64,000 bases of DNA from Buchnera aphidicola (Schlechtendalia chinensis) (GCF_001648115.1 NZ_CP011299.1:124001-188000), one strand, 5' to 3'. Shown: positions 49,666-59,799, numbered from the stretch's first letter. A program made the numbers and translations. The notes: generated by a model not told the origin, from the letters alone.

Positions 49666-50137
49666 ATTATTGATTTTAATTTATTTCTTATATATTTATA
49701 TAAAAAACATTATTTTTTAATGATTCTAGTCTATTTTGTATTTATTATATTTTATTTAAACGAATTGTTTTAAATTAACTTTATTTTTTGAATGCATTTT
49801 TTAAAATATGTAGTTTATGTAGATCGAATGAGTAAAATGACTATAAAAGTTTTCTATTTTATAGAAACTATTTTTACATTTTTATTTTTTAAAATTAGAT
49901 TTTTTTAATAAATTTAGTATATATATTTTTTGTTTGTTATATATTTAAATATTTAAAAGTATCCTCTTTTCGATTTCAAATTATTTTTATATTAATAAAT
50001 ATTTTTACTTTTTTATAAAATGTTTTTTATTGTTTTTAAATAATTTTATAATTTTTTTTAAAATGTAGGAAATTTTAAAATATAAAATATGTATATGTTT
50101 ACAGATTAGTGTATAGATCTCATTTTCGGTTTCATAT
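49666..50137. other. Intergenic region nuoN-folC
   Basis: A 472-base, very A/T-rich spacer. A purine-rich taggaa at about 50066 is followed only by a few codons before a stop. In E. coli accD precedes folC; it is absent and no relic is readable. Confidence 0.45.
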
Positions 50138-51388
50138 ATGAAAAACAGAAATATTGAATTGTTTTCTTTCTTTGATTGGTTAAATTATATTGAAAAATTT
50201 CGTGTAGATTTTAAATGTAACTATTTCAATAATGTTAAATTTATTGCAAAGAAGTTAGGAATGTTAAAATTAAATTCATTTGTTTATATAGTAGGAGGTA
50301 CAAATGGAAAGGGCACAACTTCTTTCGTATTAGAAAGGATATTTTTAGAGTCTGGATATCGAGTAGGATTGTATACTTCTCCACATTTATTAAGATATAC
50401 TGAACGTGTTCGAATTAATGGACGCGAGTTAGATGAGAGTGTACATGTTACTTCTTTTTTTAATGTTGAAATTGCGCGTGGAACTTTATCTTTAACTTAT
50501 TATGATTTTATAACTCTTTCTGCTTTGTATCTTTTTAAGAGTGTAAAGTTAGATGTGGTTATTTTAGAAGTTGGAGTAGGTGGAAAATTAGATGCTACAA
50601 ATGTTATAGATTCAGATATTTCTATTATTACAAATATAGAAATAGACCATATTAATATGCTAGGAAATAGTCGTGACTTAATTGGAATTGAAAAATCAGG
50701 AATTTTTCGTAAAAATAAGGTTGCGATTATTGCTGAAAAAACTATCCCGAATAGTGTTATAAGAATTCTTAAACATGGTCAAGTTGATGGAAAATTAATA
50801 TTACGCGATTGGTATTATAAAAGATATCATAATAGTTGGTCTTTTTTTAGTCAAAATTTTTATTTTTTGTCTCTTCCTCTTCCTAAAGTATCTTTGGTAA
50901 ACACTGCAACGGCATTGTCAGCTGTTGTCGAATCAAAATTTCATATTAAAGAGAGTACAATTAGAAATTGTATTGATAAAATTTATATATTTGGACGATT
51001 TCAAATTTTATCTTGCAAGCCTATGATTATTCTGGATGTAGCGCATAATTTACATTCTGTAAAACGTTTACAAAAAAAACTTTTACTAGTTAGAAGCATT
51101 GGTAAGATTCATGCTATAGTAGGAATATTAAAAAGTAAAGACGTTTTTAATATTGTTTCTCCGTTATTTTCAATAGTTGATTATTGGCATTGTGTTAAGT
51201 TAGAAACCGAACAGAGTGTTCTTCCAGAGAATATAGCACAATTTTTACCTGTTGGTTCTTTTGCAACGTATACGAGAATGAAATATGCTTGGCAAGAGGT
51301 ACAAAGAATAGCAAAAGTTGTAGATACTATTTTAGTTTTTGGATCTTTTATAACGGTTTCTGAAATATGTACAATATTAACAATGTAA
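50138..51388 (+). CDS. folC: Dihydrofolate/folylpolyglutamate synthase
   Basis: Adds glutamate to dihydropteroate and to folates. The 416 residues (E. coli 422) have the P-loop GGTNGKGTT (53-61), the SPHLLRYTERVRING stretch near 87, EVGVGGKLDATN near 147 and the C-terminal DVAHNLHSVKRL near 305. No clear Shine-Dalgarno precedes the ATG. Followed by cvpA; in E. coli dedD lies between and is missing. Confidence 0.95.
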   Translation: MKNRNIELFSFFDWLNYIEKFRVDFKCNYFNNVKFIAKKLGMLKLNSFVYIVGGTNGKGTTSFVLERIFLESGYRVGLYTSPHLLRYTERVRINGRELDESVHVTSFFNVEIARGTLSLTYYDFITLSALYLFKSVKLDVVILEVGVGGKLDATNVIDSDISIITNIEIDHINMLGNSRDLIGIEKSGIFRKNKVAIIAEKTIPNSVIRILKHGQVDGKLILRDWYYKRYHNSWSFFSQNFYFLSLPLPKVSLVNTATALSAVVESKFHIKESTIRNCIDKIYIFGRFQILSCKPMIILDVAHNLHSVKRLQKKLLLVRSIGKIHAIVGILKSKDVFNIVSPLFSIVDYWHCVKLETEQSVLPENIAQFLPVGSFATYTRMKYAWQEVQRIAKVVDTILVFGSFITVSEICTILTM

Positions 51389-51440
51389 ATAGATGTAGTA
51401 AAACTAATATACTTCATTTTAATAAATATTTTAATTCTAC

Positions 51441-51917
51441 ATGAATACAATAGATTGCGTTTCAATAATAATAATTGCCATCTCTACTTTAATAAGTTTT
51501 TTTCGTGGATTTTTTCAAGAAATAGTTTCTATTCTAATTTGGTGTGTTGGAATATATATGTTATTTAAGTACTATTCCATATTATGTTTTTTTTCTTGGA
51601 ATATTAATCATAAAATTACTAGGTATATAGTAAATTTTGTGATATTTTTTATCTCTTTTTTAATTATTAAATTTTCACTAGACTATTTGATAACAATATT
51701 TATAAATAAATTTCATTTGTTTTTTTTAAATCAAATTTTAGGAATATTTTTTGGAATTGTACGAGGAATAGCGATAATTTGTACAATATTATTTTTTTTA
51801 GAATTTTCGACTAGTTTTGTGAATAGTAATATTTTTAAAACTTCTTTATTAGTACCTTATTACAATTATTTTATAAAATCATTTTTAAAATTATTTATAA
51901 AAAATATTTTTTTATAA
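51441..51917 (+). CDS. cvpA: CvpA membrane protein
   Basis: A 158-residue protein (E. coli 162) with four hydrophobic segments. The N-terminal IDCVSIIIIAISTLISFFRGFFQEIVSI and the NQILGIFFGIVRGIAIICTILFFLE region near 92-116 match CvpA, known from colicin V production and envelope stress tolerance. The exact role is unknown. In E. coli purF follows; it is absent here. Confidence 0.9.
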   Translation: MNTIDCVSIIIIAISTLISFFRGFFQEIVSILIWCVGIYMLFKYYSILCFFSWNINHKITRYIVNFVIFFISFLIIKFSLDYLITIFINKFHLFFLNQILGIFFGIVRGIAIICTILFFLEFSTSFVNSNIFKTSLLVPYYNYFIKSFLKLFIKNIFL

Positions 51918-52010
51918 AAAAACAAAATATTTTTTTCGAATGACGTTTCATGAGATGATTCTAATTTCTAGAATTTAGTAAAAGTCATATATATTGTATT
52001 TTAGGATTAT

Positions 52011-52054
52011 TTTTGAGTACAGTAAATAAATATAATATTTTATTGTACTCAAAA
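52011..52054. repeat. 11-bp perfect inverted repeat between cvpA and prs
   Basis: ttttgagtaca (52011-52021) pairs with tgtactcaaaa (52044-52054), loop 22. It lies between the convergent 3' ends of cvpA and prs, 15 bases past the prs stop. No T tract follows on either strand, so it is a non-canonical terminator or an mRNA 3'-end stabiliser. Confidence 0.6.
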
Positions 52055-52069
52055 CGCTATATACGTGTA

Positions 52070-53017
52070 TTAATGTTCAAACATAGCAGATATAGATTCT
52101 TCATTACTAATTCTTCGAATAGCTTCTGCTAACATTCCAGATAGTGTTAATGTGCGTACATTAGAGAGTGTTTTAATATTTATTGGCAATGGAATAGTGT
52201 CACATACTACTACTTCATCAATGGCTGAGTTTTGTAAATTTTCAGCTGCATTTCCTGAAAAAATAGGATGAGTTGCATATGCAAAAACTCGTTTTGCACC
52301 GCGATCTTTAAGAGCTTCAGCTGCTTTACATAACGTTCCTCCTGTATCAATCATATCATCTACTAAAATACAATCTCGATTAATTACATCACCTATTATA
52401 TTCATAACTTGAGACACGTTAGAATTTGGTCGTCTTTTGTCGATAATAGCCATATCTGTATCGTGCAGCAACTTTGCAATAGCTCTTGCCCGTACGACTC
52501 CTCCTATATCTGGAGAAACTACTATAGGATTTTTAAGATCTATTTTGAGCATATCTTCCAGAAGAATTAAGCTTCCAAATACGTTATCTACAGGAACATC
52601 AAAAAATCCTTGAATTTGTTCAGCATGAAGATCTACTGTTAACACTCGATCTATTCCAATACTAGAGAAGAAATCAGCTATAACTTTTGCAGTGATTGGT
52701 ACTCTAGATGAACGGACTCGACGATCTTGTCTAGCATATCCGAAGTAAGGAATTACAGCTGTAATACGTCCAGCAGAGGCTCGTCTCAAAGCATCTACCA
52801 TTACTATTAGTTCCATAAGATTGTCATTGGTAGGATAACATGTTGATTGAATAATAAATACATCATTTCCGCGAACATTTTCGTTTATTTGAACGCTAAT
52901 TTCTCCATCACTAAATTGTCCTACTGATGCATTTCCTAAGTTCATATATAGACGGTTAGCAATAGATTTCGCTAAATTTGGAACAGAATTTCCAGAAAAT
53001 AATTTCATGTCAGGCAC
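52070..53017 (-). CDS. prs: Ribose-phosphate pyrophosphokinase (GUG start)
   Basis: Makes PRPP from ribose 5-phosphate and ATP for nucleotide, His and Trp synthesis. From GTG at 53017 the product has 315 residues, exactly E. coli length, and is one of the best conserved proteins here: [15 protein letters not shown] near 37, [13 protein letters not shown] near 95 and the PRPP-binding [11 protein letters not shown] near 220. An ATG eight codons upstream (53041) is in frame but lies before the Shine-Dalgarno gagg. It follows ispE after 66 bases. Confidence 0.95.
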   Translation of the reverse strand: MPDMKLFSGNSVPNLAKSIANRLYMNLGNASVGQFSDGEISVQINENVRGNDVFIIQSTCYPTNDNLMELIVMVDALRRASAGRITAVIPYFGYARQDRRVRSSRVPITAKVIADFFSSIGIDRVLTVDLHAEQIQGFFDVPVDNVFGSLILLEDMLKIDLKNPIVVSPDIGGVVRARAIAKLLHDTDMAIIDKRRPNSNVSQVMNIIGDVINRDCILVDDMIDTGGTLCKAAEALKDRGAKRVFAYATHPIFSGNAAENLQNSAIDEVVVCDTIPLPINIKTLSNVRTLTLSGMLAEAIRRISNEESISAMFEH

Positions 53018-53029
53018 AAGAAATACCTC
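53015..53029 (-). promoter_or_regulatory. prs ribosome-binding site and GTG start
   Basis: On the minus strand gagg (53029-53026) is followed by eight bases and GTG CCT (53017). This makes GTG the start and explains the residue-for-residue match to E. coli Prs. Confidence 0.7.
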
Positions 53030-53083
53030 AGTATTTAACATATATAGACTTTTAAGTTATGGTGTTAAAAAATGTTTACAATA

Positions 53084-53937
53084 TTATAGTTGTAATTGTT
53101 TATGTAATATCGAAGTATTAGAGCTACGTGTTACAAACCCGAAGACATTACGGGGAAGTATAGTAAGTATTTTTTGTGCATCGTTTTTTGAAGTAAATTC
53201 AGAAAAGATACAAGATCCTGTTCCTGTGATTCTAGAAGGTGCATATTGGGTTAATTGTTTAAGTAAGTATTTTATTTTATAAAATTTTTGTTTTAAAAGT
53301 TTTTCAAAATCATTTGTAAAAGGAGTTTTTAGAAGTAAATCAATACATTTCCTTTTTGAATTTCTTTGAAGTTCTGGATGAGTGAAGATTTCTTTGGTAG
53401 AAATTTTTATATTTGGAAAAGTAATTAAATACCATTTTTTTTTGGTTTTAATTGGATATAAAATATTTCCTATACCCTCTGCTATTGATGTTTTTCCCAT
53501 TATGAAAAGTGGAACGTCGGCTCCTAGTTTTTTTCCAAAATGTGCTAATTGCAGTAATGTAAAGTTTATATTCCACAATGTATTTAATGCAATTAGAACT
53601 GTTGCAGCATTAGAAGATCCGCCACCCATTCCTCCTCCTATTGGTATATTTTTTTTTATGAAAATGTTAGCTCCTAATTTTAGAGAGCAAGAATTTAAAA
53701 TTTTTGCTTTTTTTTTAGCAATTTTGCGGCGCGTATAATTATGTTATGAGAATTAGGTATTTGTGGAATACGTGTTATTATTTTTATATTTCCACTGTTG
53801 TTAGGAAAGATATATATTATATCTTTATATTTTAATAATTGAAACAGTGTTTGTATATTGTGGTAACCATCAGCTCTCATGTTTACAATATATAAAAAAA
53901 GATTAATTTTTGCAGGAGAAAACCAAGCAGTTTTCAT
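53084..53937 (-). CDS. ispE: 4-diphosphocytidyl-2-C-methylerythritol kinase, frameshifted in a poly(A) tract
   Basis: GHMP-family kinase of the MEP isoprenoid pathway. The ATG at 53937 opens [12 protein letters not shown] (catalytic Lys10) and [13 protein letters not shown] but, just past a run of nine A (53708-53716), the frame ends at 53695. Adding one A joins it to the frame that reads [23 protein letters not shown] (in pieces: [20 protein letters not shown], the ATP loop), LGADVPLF and [13 protein letters not shown] to 53084. The joined product is 284 residues (E. coli 283) and aligns without further gaps. The distal part is well conserved, so the gene is probably rescued by slippage. Upstream of prs as in E. 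coli; lolB is missing. Confidence 0.88.
53708..53716 (-). repeat. A9 tract causing the ispE frameshift
   Basis: Nine T on the plus strand (nine A in the ispE mRNA) after codons for Lys-Leu-Leu. Ten A would restore the frame. A second A9 tract, in frame, lies at 53649-53657. Confidence 0.9.
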
Positions 53938-54532
53938 AATTTTAAAATTTTTTTGTTCATGTATGAAATGACATCTTTTTATTCTAATCAATTTTTAAAA
54001 GATGGAAAAGTTCTATTTTATAATAAAATATAATATTTTTGCTATTCTTTTAAAAATGTTGTATATACATTGCTTAAACTATATTTTTTCCAAAATTTTA
54101 AAACGTTTGAACAATTTATTAAAAACAGTTTAATAACATTATTATAATTATAATTCGTGTTATTTCATTTTGAATTTTTTAAAAGTGTGCAATTTTTGAC
54201 GATTAATAATTTTGATTATTTTTAACTTTTGAAAATTTTTTAATATTCTTATTTTGCTAACATGATATGTTGTATTATTTGCGAATGCATTTAATTATAT
54301 TAATTAAAGTCAACTTTTTTAAAATTAATTGAAACAATTTTAGAAATAGTTTTTAAAAGTTTAAAGTATTAAAAGGAGTTATAAAAATATTGATATAGTT
54401 TAAGTTCAAAAATTTTAAATATTTAAAAATTTTGCAAAACTATTAATTTATTTTTAAATGTTAATCTATAAATTGAAATAAAGTGCGTGTATACTTATAA
54501 GTCACATGCATGAGTTATAAGACATTTTTAAA
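53938..54532. other. Divergent intergenic region ispE-prfA
   Basis: A 595-base A/T-rich spacer. A good Shine-Dalgarno (aaaaggag, 54371-54378) has no reading frame behind it: the codons that follow hit a stop at once. In E. coli hemA precedes prfA here. No other feature is visible. Confidence 0.5.
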
Positions 54533-55615
54533 GTGAAAAATTCTATTATAAAAAAATTAGAAGTCTTACACAGAAGGTATGAAGAAGTAAAATGTATGTT
54601 ATCTGATATTAAAATAGTATCTGATAAAAGTGAGTTTAAAAGGTTATCGAGAGAATATTTACAATTGTCTGATATTAATACTTGCTTCATAAAGTGGAAA
54701 AAAAATGAAAACAATAAAGAATCAACTACTGTCTTATTAAATGATGTTGAACTACGTGACGTTGCTTTAGAAGAACTAAAAATTATCTTGTCTAATAAAG
54801 TTGAATTAGAACAACAACTAAAATCTCTGCTACTACCTAATGATCCGTACGACAATAGAAGTTGTTTTGTAGAGATAAGATCAGCAACAGGAGGAGATGA
54901 AGCAGCTATTTTTGCAGGCGATTTATTTAAGATGTATCTTAAATACTCGGAAATACGTCGATGGAAGACAGAAGTAATTAATTCTACCTATAGTGATAAA
55001 GGTGGTTTTAAAGATATAATTATTAAAATTTCTGGTAAAGGGGTATGCGGAAAATTAAAATTTGAATCTGGAGGACATAGAGTTCAGAGAGTACCTAAAA
55101 CGGAATCTCAAGGAAGAATTCACACTTCAACTTGTACAGTAGCTGTAATTCCAGTAGTTCCTGAAGAAGAGATAAAAAAAATTAATCCAAATGATTTGAA
55201 AATTGATACTTTTAGATCTTCAGGAGCAGGTGGACAGCATGTAAATACAACAGATTCTGCAATTAGAATTACTCACATTCCTACTGGACATGTAGTAGAA
55301 TGTCAAGATGAACGTTCTCAACATAAAAATAAAGCAAAAGCATTATCTGTTTTAATTTCAAGAATCAAATCGGAGCAGTTTTCTAAAAAACGAGAAAAAA
55401 ATGCTATTATTCGTCGTAATCTCTTAGGAAGTGGAATGCGATCAGATAGGAACAGAACATACAATTTTTCAAAAAATAGGGTTACTGATCATAGAATTAA
55501 TTTAGTTTTATACTATTTAGATGAGATATTAAATGGAAAATTAGATTTATTAATAGAACCCATTACTCAAGAGTATCATGCTAATTATTTATCAGATTTT
55601 TTTAGAAAAATTTAA
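54533..55615 (+). CDS. prfA: Peptide chain release factor 1 (GUG start)
   Basis: Terminates translation at UAA and UAG. The 360 residues equal E. coli RF1. The codon-recognition tripeptide is Pro188-Lys189-Thr190 (PxT class; E. coli has PAT), and the catalytic GGQ is at 233-235 within [15 protein letters not shown]. The start is GTG at 54533. prmC, which methylates the GGQ glutamine, begins three bases after the stop. Confidence 0.96.
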   Translation: MKNSIIKKLEVLHRRYEEVKCMLSDIKIVSDKSEFKRLSREYLQLSDINTCFIKWKKNENNKESTTVLLNDVELRDVALEELKIILSNKVELEQQLKSLLLPNDPYDNRSCFVEIRSATGGDEAAIFAGDLFKMYLKYSEIRRWKTEVINSTYSDKGGFKDIIIKISGKGVCGKLKFESGGHRVQRVPKTESQGRIHTSTCTVAVIPVVPEEEIKKINPNDLKIDTFRSSGAGGQHVNTTDSAIRITHIPTGHVVECQDERSQHKNKAKALSVLISRIKSEQFSKKREKNAIIRRNLLGSGMRSDRNRTYNFSKNRVTDHRINLVLYYLDEILNGKLDLLIEPITQEYHANYLSDFFRKI

Positions 55616-55617
55616 AA

Positions 55618-56454
55618 ATGAATATTCGAACTTGGTTACATGAATCATATTTAAAATTTAAAAGTGTTAGAAATAGCAGTTTCAAATTAGATTTAAATAT
55701 TTTATTAAGTTTTGTTTTAAAAAAAAAAATTAGTTGGTCAATTAGTCATGATACTTTTGAATTAAATAATAATATTTTAAAAAGATTGCATAGTTTACTT
55801 ATGCGTAGAATTTGTGGAGAACCTATTTCATATTTGGTTGGTAAAAAAGAATTTTGGTCTTTATCTTTCATTGTATCAAAAAATACGTTAATACCACGTC
55901 CAGAAACTGAAACTTTAGTAGAAAATGCTTTGATGAGGATAGATAACAATAGTCATAAAAAAATTTTAGATTTAGGCACAGGTTGCGGTTGTATAGCGTT
56001 AGCATTAGCTAGTATGCGTCTGAATTGTGATGTCGTAGGTGTAGATCGTGTACATGAGTCTATTAATATTGCTAAAAGAAATGCAAAAATATTACGATGT
56101 AAAAATGTTGTATTTTTACATAGTTTTTGGTTTTCTAAAATTAACGAAAAATACGATATTATTGTTAGCAATCCTCCGTATATTGGTCTAAACGAAATTA
56201 AAGATTTAGATAATGAATTGTTTTTTGAACCATTTTTAGCATTAATCTCTTCGGAAAATGGATTGAGTTCTATTCGATATATTATTAAAAATTCTAAAAG
56301 ATATCTAAAACGTATGGGTTGGTTACTAATTGAACATGGATGGATGCAAAGAGCACGAGTACAACGGTTGTTTAAAGAAAATAATTATTTTAATATAATA
56401 ACTTATCAAGATTATTCTGGAAATGATAGAGTAACAGTAGGCCAAAAAAGATAA
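55618..56454 (+). CDS. prmC: Release factor glutamine methyltransferase PrmC
   Basis: Methylates the GGQ glutamine of release factors using SAM. The 278 residues (E. coli 277) have an N-terminal helical domain, the SAM motif DLGTGCG (118-124) and the catalytic NPPY (185-188). An 11-A run (55719-55729) is in frame near residue 35. It directly follows prfA as in E. coli. Confidence 0.95.
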   Translation: MNIRTWLHESYLKFKSVRNSSFKLDLNILLSFVLKKKISWSISHDTFELNNNILKRLHSLLMRRICGEPISYLVGKKEFWSLSFIVSKNTLIPRPETETLVENALMRIDNNSHKKILDLGTGCGCIALALASMRLNCDVVGVDRVHESINIAKRNAKILRCKNVVFLHSFWFSKINEKYDIIVSNPPYIGLNEIKDLDNELFFEPFLALISSENGLSSIRYIIKNSKRYLKRMGWLLIEHGWMQRARVQRLFKENNYFNIITYQDYSGNDRVTVGQKR

Positions 56455-56589
56455 ATTATTGCTATATTTTAATACGAATTGAGTAGATTTCTTAAATATA
56501 TTTTAATTATTTCATGTTACAATAATATTATATGGGTATATTAATAAATAATTGTATTTATAACATTAATTCAGTTATATTTATGTACA

Positions 56590-57420
56590 ATGCGGTTGTA
56601 TGGAAAAAATATGACATCTTTTTTTGATTTCGACGTTTCTAAATCACCATTATGTAAATCAATTATTGCTGTATTGTGTCTTATTAGACCGGACTTTCCT
56701 TCTGATTTTGTTATTAAAGAATTAGAAGAGAGAGTAGAAGAAGCTCGATTATATATATCTTCTGAAACAAAAATACATTTTAAATTAAAGAAGTTAATAG
56801 AGCTGTTTTATGGTTATTGGAAATTTGGAGGTGCTACAGGAATTTATAAATTGTCGGACGTTATATGGTTAGATAATGTTCTAAAAACCCGAAAAGGAAC
56901 AGCGGTTTCTTTAGGTGCAATATTTTTGCATATTGCTCAACAATTATATCTTCCTCTTATGCCTGTGATTTTTCCTACTCAATTAATTTTACGATTCGAT
57001 GAGTTTGGTAAAGAAGCATGGTTAATAAATCCGTTTAATGGTGAAACGTTAAGTAAACATATTTTAGAAGTTTGGTTAAAAGGGAATATAAGTCCTACAG
57101 CAGAATTATATAAAAATGATTTAGAAAAAGCTCAGTATTTAACGGTTATTCGGAAAATGCTTAATATGTTAAAAAATGCGTTAATAGATGAAAAAAAAAT
57201 GGAATTAGCATTAAATGTTAGTAATGTATTGCTGAAAATTAATCCCAACGATCCTTACGAGATACGTGATCGTGGATTAATATATGCTCAATTAGAATGC
57301 AATCATGTTGCGTTGACTGATCTAATTTATTTTATCGAACATTGTCCAGAAGATCCTATAAGCGAACTTATAAAAATCCAAATTCATGCGATAGAAAATA
57401 AAAAAATGACATTACATTGA
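56590..57420 (+). CDS. sirB1: SirB1/YchA family protein (transglutaminase-like and TPR)
   Basis: A 276-residue homologue of E. coli SirB1/YchA (269). Conserved stretches are GTAVSLGAIFLHIA near 103, LPVIFPTQLILR near 122, INPFNGETL near 147 and the TPR-like C-terminus with INPNDPYEIRDRGLIYAQLE near 217-236 and CPEDPISELIKIQI. The start may be the ATG at 56611 (MTSFFDF), which aligns better with E. coli. It follows prfA-prmC as in E. coli. Biochemical role is not established. Confidence 0.9.
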   Translation: MRLYGKNMTSFFDFDVSKSPLCKSIIAVLCLIRPDFPSDFVIKELEERVEEARLYISSETKIHFKLKKLIELFYGYWKFGGATGIYKLSDVIWLDNVLKTRKGTAVSLGAIFLHIAQQLYLPLMPVIFPTQLILRFDEFGKEAWLINPFNGETLSKHILEVWLKGNISPTAELYKNDLEKAQYLTVIRKMLNMLKNALIDEKKMELALNVSNVLLKINPNDPYEIRDRGLIYAQLECNHVALTDLIYFIEHCPEDPISELIKIQIHAIENKKMTLH

Positions 57421-57597
57421 GCATTTTTTGTTTATTTTTTTAGTATCAAAATACATTTTTTATATTTGTAAAAAATTTTTGTTAGTGTATCATTTTTTAA
57501 AATATTAAAATAATGTTTTACATTAATTTAGTTTTATATAATATTTTTAATATGTATATTAACTTTATATAATTTTTTTTTAAATTTTAGTGTAATT

Positions 57598-58437
57598 TTA
57601 AATTTGTTTTGATATATTTATTGCAAACATGTTTGGAGTGATAGGAATATTACGTTTGTGTTTTGTGTTAATATAATATTTTTCAATTATTGATTGACTT
57701 TTTTTATCAATTTTTTTTCCTTCTAAGTATGCGTCAATTTCAAAATAGGTAATACCTAAAACTTCTTCATCAGTTTTATATGGGAAGTTATCTTCTAGAT
57801 TTGCTCTAGGTTTTTTAAGATATAAATGAGATGGACAGTTTAATGTTTTTAATAATAATGTTCCTTGTTTTTTATTTAGTTCTGAAATTGGGTTAATGTC
57901 TGATCCTCCGTCTCCATATTTTGTAAAAAATCCCGTAATTGCTTCAGCAGCATGATCAGTTCCAACAACTATTCCATGATTCATGCTAGCAATATTGTAT
58001 TGTAATTTCATTCTTTCTCGTGCTTTGTCATTTGCTTTTATATGATTAGATGTTTGTATACCTTCTTTTTGAAGAGATTTTTTAGTACTTAGTACTGCGG
58101 GCTTTATGTTAATGTTATATATTTTCGTAGGATTAATAAATTTTATTGCATCTTTGCAGTCTTTAAGATCTATTGGTTTTCCATATGGTAAACATAGTGC
58201 AATGAGTTTGTAAGTTTCGTGATTATAGTAATCATTGAGTTCTTTAATTGCTAATTGACATAATTTTCCAGTTAAAGTAGAATCTTGTCCACCACTAATG
58301 CCTAGAATTAGTGATTTTATGTTTTTATTACTTAAAATATACATTTTAATAAAATTTATTATTCTATGAATTTCAAATTTTGGATTAATTACGGGTTTTA
58401 CACCTAATTTTTTTATAATTTTTTCTTGTAAGTTCAT
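57598..58437 (-). CDS. nadE: NH3-dependent NAD synthetase
   Basis: Converts deamido-NAD to NAD with ammonia and ATP. The 279 residues (E. coli 275) show the ATP-pyrophosphatase loop SGGQDS (48-53), [20 protein letters not shown] near 170 and a Lys-rich tail. The frame is open to an ATG at 58479, but MNLQEKI at 58437 matches the family. No clear Shine-Dalgarno. Convergent with sirB1, divergent from ackA. Confidence 0.93.
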   Translation of the reverse strand: MNLQEKIIKKLGVKPVINPKFEIHRIINFIKMYILSNKNIKSLILGISGGQDSTLTGKLCQLAIKELNDYYNHETYKLIALCLPYGKPIDLKDCKDAIKFINPTKIYNINIKPAVLSTKKSLQKEGIQTSNHIKANDKARERMKLQYNIASMNHGIVVGTDHAAEAITGFFTKYGDGGSDINPISELNKKQGTLLLKTLNCPSHLYLKKPRANLEDNFPYKTDEEVLGITYFEIDAYLEGKKIDKKSQSIIEKYYINTKHKRNIPITPNMFAINISKQI

Positions 58438-58537
58438 AGCGATTTTTAGTGTTACAAAACGTTTTTTAAAATATATCATGAAATTAATTTTCTAAAAATA
58501 TATTAAAGTATAATTATATTGTTTTATATTTGTTAAA

Positions 58538-58580
58538 AATTCTGTAAAATATGTTTTTTACAAAAATATTTTACAGAATT
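58538..58580. repeat. 15-bp perfect inverted repeat at the ackA start region
   Basis: aattctgtaaaatat (58538-58552) is fully complementary to atattttacagaatt (58566-58580), loop 13. It ends 11 bases before the ackA ATG and abuts its only Shine-Dalgarno-like triplet ggg (58581-58583). It lies in the divergent nadE-ackA spacer. It could be an operator palindrome or a 5'-leader hairpin. Confidence 0.75.
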
Positions 58581-58591
58581 GGGTAATTTTT

Positions 58592-59799
58592 ATGTCTAAT
58601 CTTCTAGTGTTAACGTTAAATTGTGGTAGTTCCTCTTTAAAATTTTCTGTCATAGATCCAAAAAGAAATAGTATAGTGTTGTTAGGTTTGGTTGATTTTT
58701 TGCAGTCTTCTAAAATAAAGGTATCGTGGAAAATAAATTTTAAAGAATATAGTATTTTTTTGAACAAAAATAAAGATTATAAGGAAATTGTTGGTTTAAT
58801 TTCTGATCATATATTGAAAAGAGATTTAGAAATTTTTAACAGAATTTCGTGTGTAGGACATCGTGTAGTTCATGGTGGATCGAAAATGAATAAGTCAGTT
58901 GTTTTAGATGAAGAAGTATTAAAATATATTAAAAAAGTTTCGTGTTTTGCTCCGTTACATAATCCTTTAAGTATATTAGGAATCCAAACATCGTTCGACG
59001 TTTTTCCTCATTTAAAAAAAAAAATGTAGCTGTATTTGACACAGCTTTTCATAGTACGATACCAAAAACTTCTTTTATATACGCTATTCCTTATACCTTT
59101 TACAATAATTATGGTATTAGAAAATATGGTGCACATGGTATTAGTTATTCATACGTAACAAATAAAGCATCTAAAATGTTAAATATCGCAGTAAAAAAAT
59201 TAAACATTATTGTTTGCCATTTAGGTAATGGTTCGTCGGTAGCAGCGGTTCGAAATGGCGTTTGTGTAGATACTTCAATGGGTTTGACCCCATTAGAAGG
59301 TTTAGTAATGGGAACTAGATGTGGTGACTTAGATCCTGCGATTGTTTTTTTTATGTATAATAAATTAAAGATGAGTATGAAAGATATTGAAAATGTTTTA
59401 ATGAAAAAATCGGGATTAATAGGAATAAATGAAATTAGTAGTAATTTTCGAAATTTAGAAAAGAATTACCACTCTAATGCAAAGATAAAATTATCTATTG
59501 ATATTTTTTGTTATCGCTTGTCTAAATATATTAGTTCTTATATGCCAATAATGGGAAACAAATTAAATGGAATTGTATTTACTGGAGGAATAGGAGAAAA
59601 TTCGTGTTTGGTAAGAACTATCACTGTTTCTAGACTGTCTTTTTTAAACTTTGAAATTAGTGAACGTTTAAATTTGTCGATAAAATTTTTAAAAAAAGGT
59701 TTCATTAATGTAAAAAATAGTAAATCTATATTAGTAATCCCAACTAATGAAGAATTAATGATAGCAAAAGAAACAGCATTATTAGTACAAAATATTTAA
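58592..59799 (+). CDS. ackA: Acetate kinase, frameshifted in a poly(A) tract
   Basis: Interconverts acetyl phosphate plus ADP with acetate plus ATP. The first frame (58592-59029) carries LNCGSSSLKFSVID near residue 9, GHRVVHGG and FAPLHNP, and stops right after a run of eleven A (59014-59024). One extra A leads into a frame open to 59799 with AVFDTAFHSTIP, YGAHGISY, CHLGNGSSVAAVRNG, DTSMGLTPLEGLVMGTR and FTGGIGENS. The joined product is 402 residues (E. coli 400), aligned with no other break. Conservation past the tract suggests rescue by transcriptional slippage. pta follows after 60 bases. Confidence 0.88.
59014..59024 (+). repeat. A11 tract causing the ackA frameshift
   Basis: Eleven A between the codons for His-Leu and the conserved Asn-Val-Ala-Val. 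Twelve A (or nine) would restore the frame. Confidence 0.9.

Noticed and set aside
53084-53629. Two separate small genes at the ispE locus
   Set aside because: The two pieces are consecutive parts of one GHMP kinase, joined by one extra A in the A9 tract.
59176-59799. A separate gene for the distal half of acetate kinase
   Set aside because: The frame is open back to the A11 tract and matches AckA throughout; it is one frameshifted gene.
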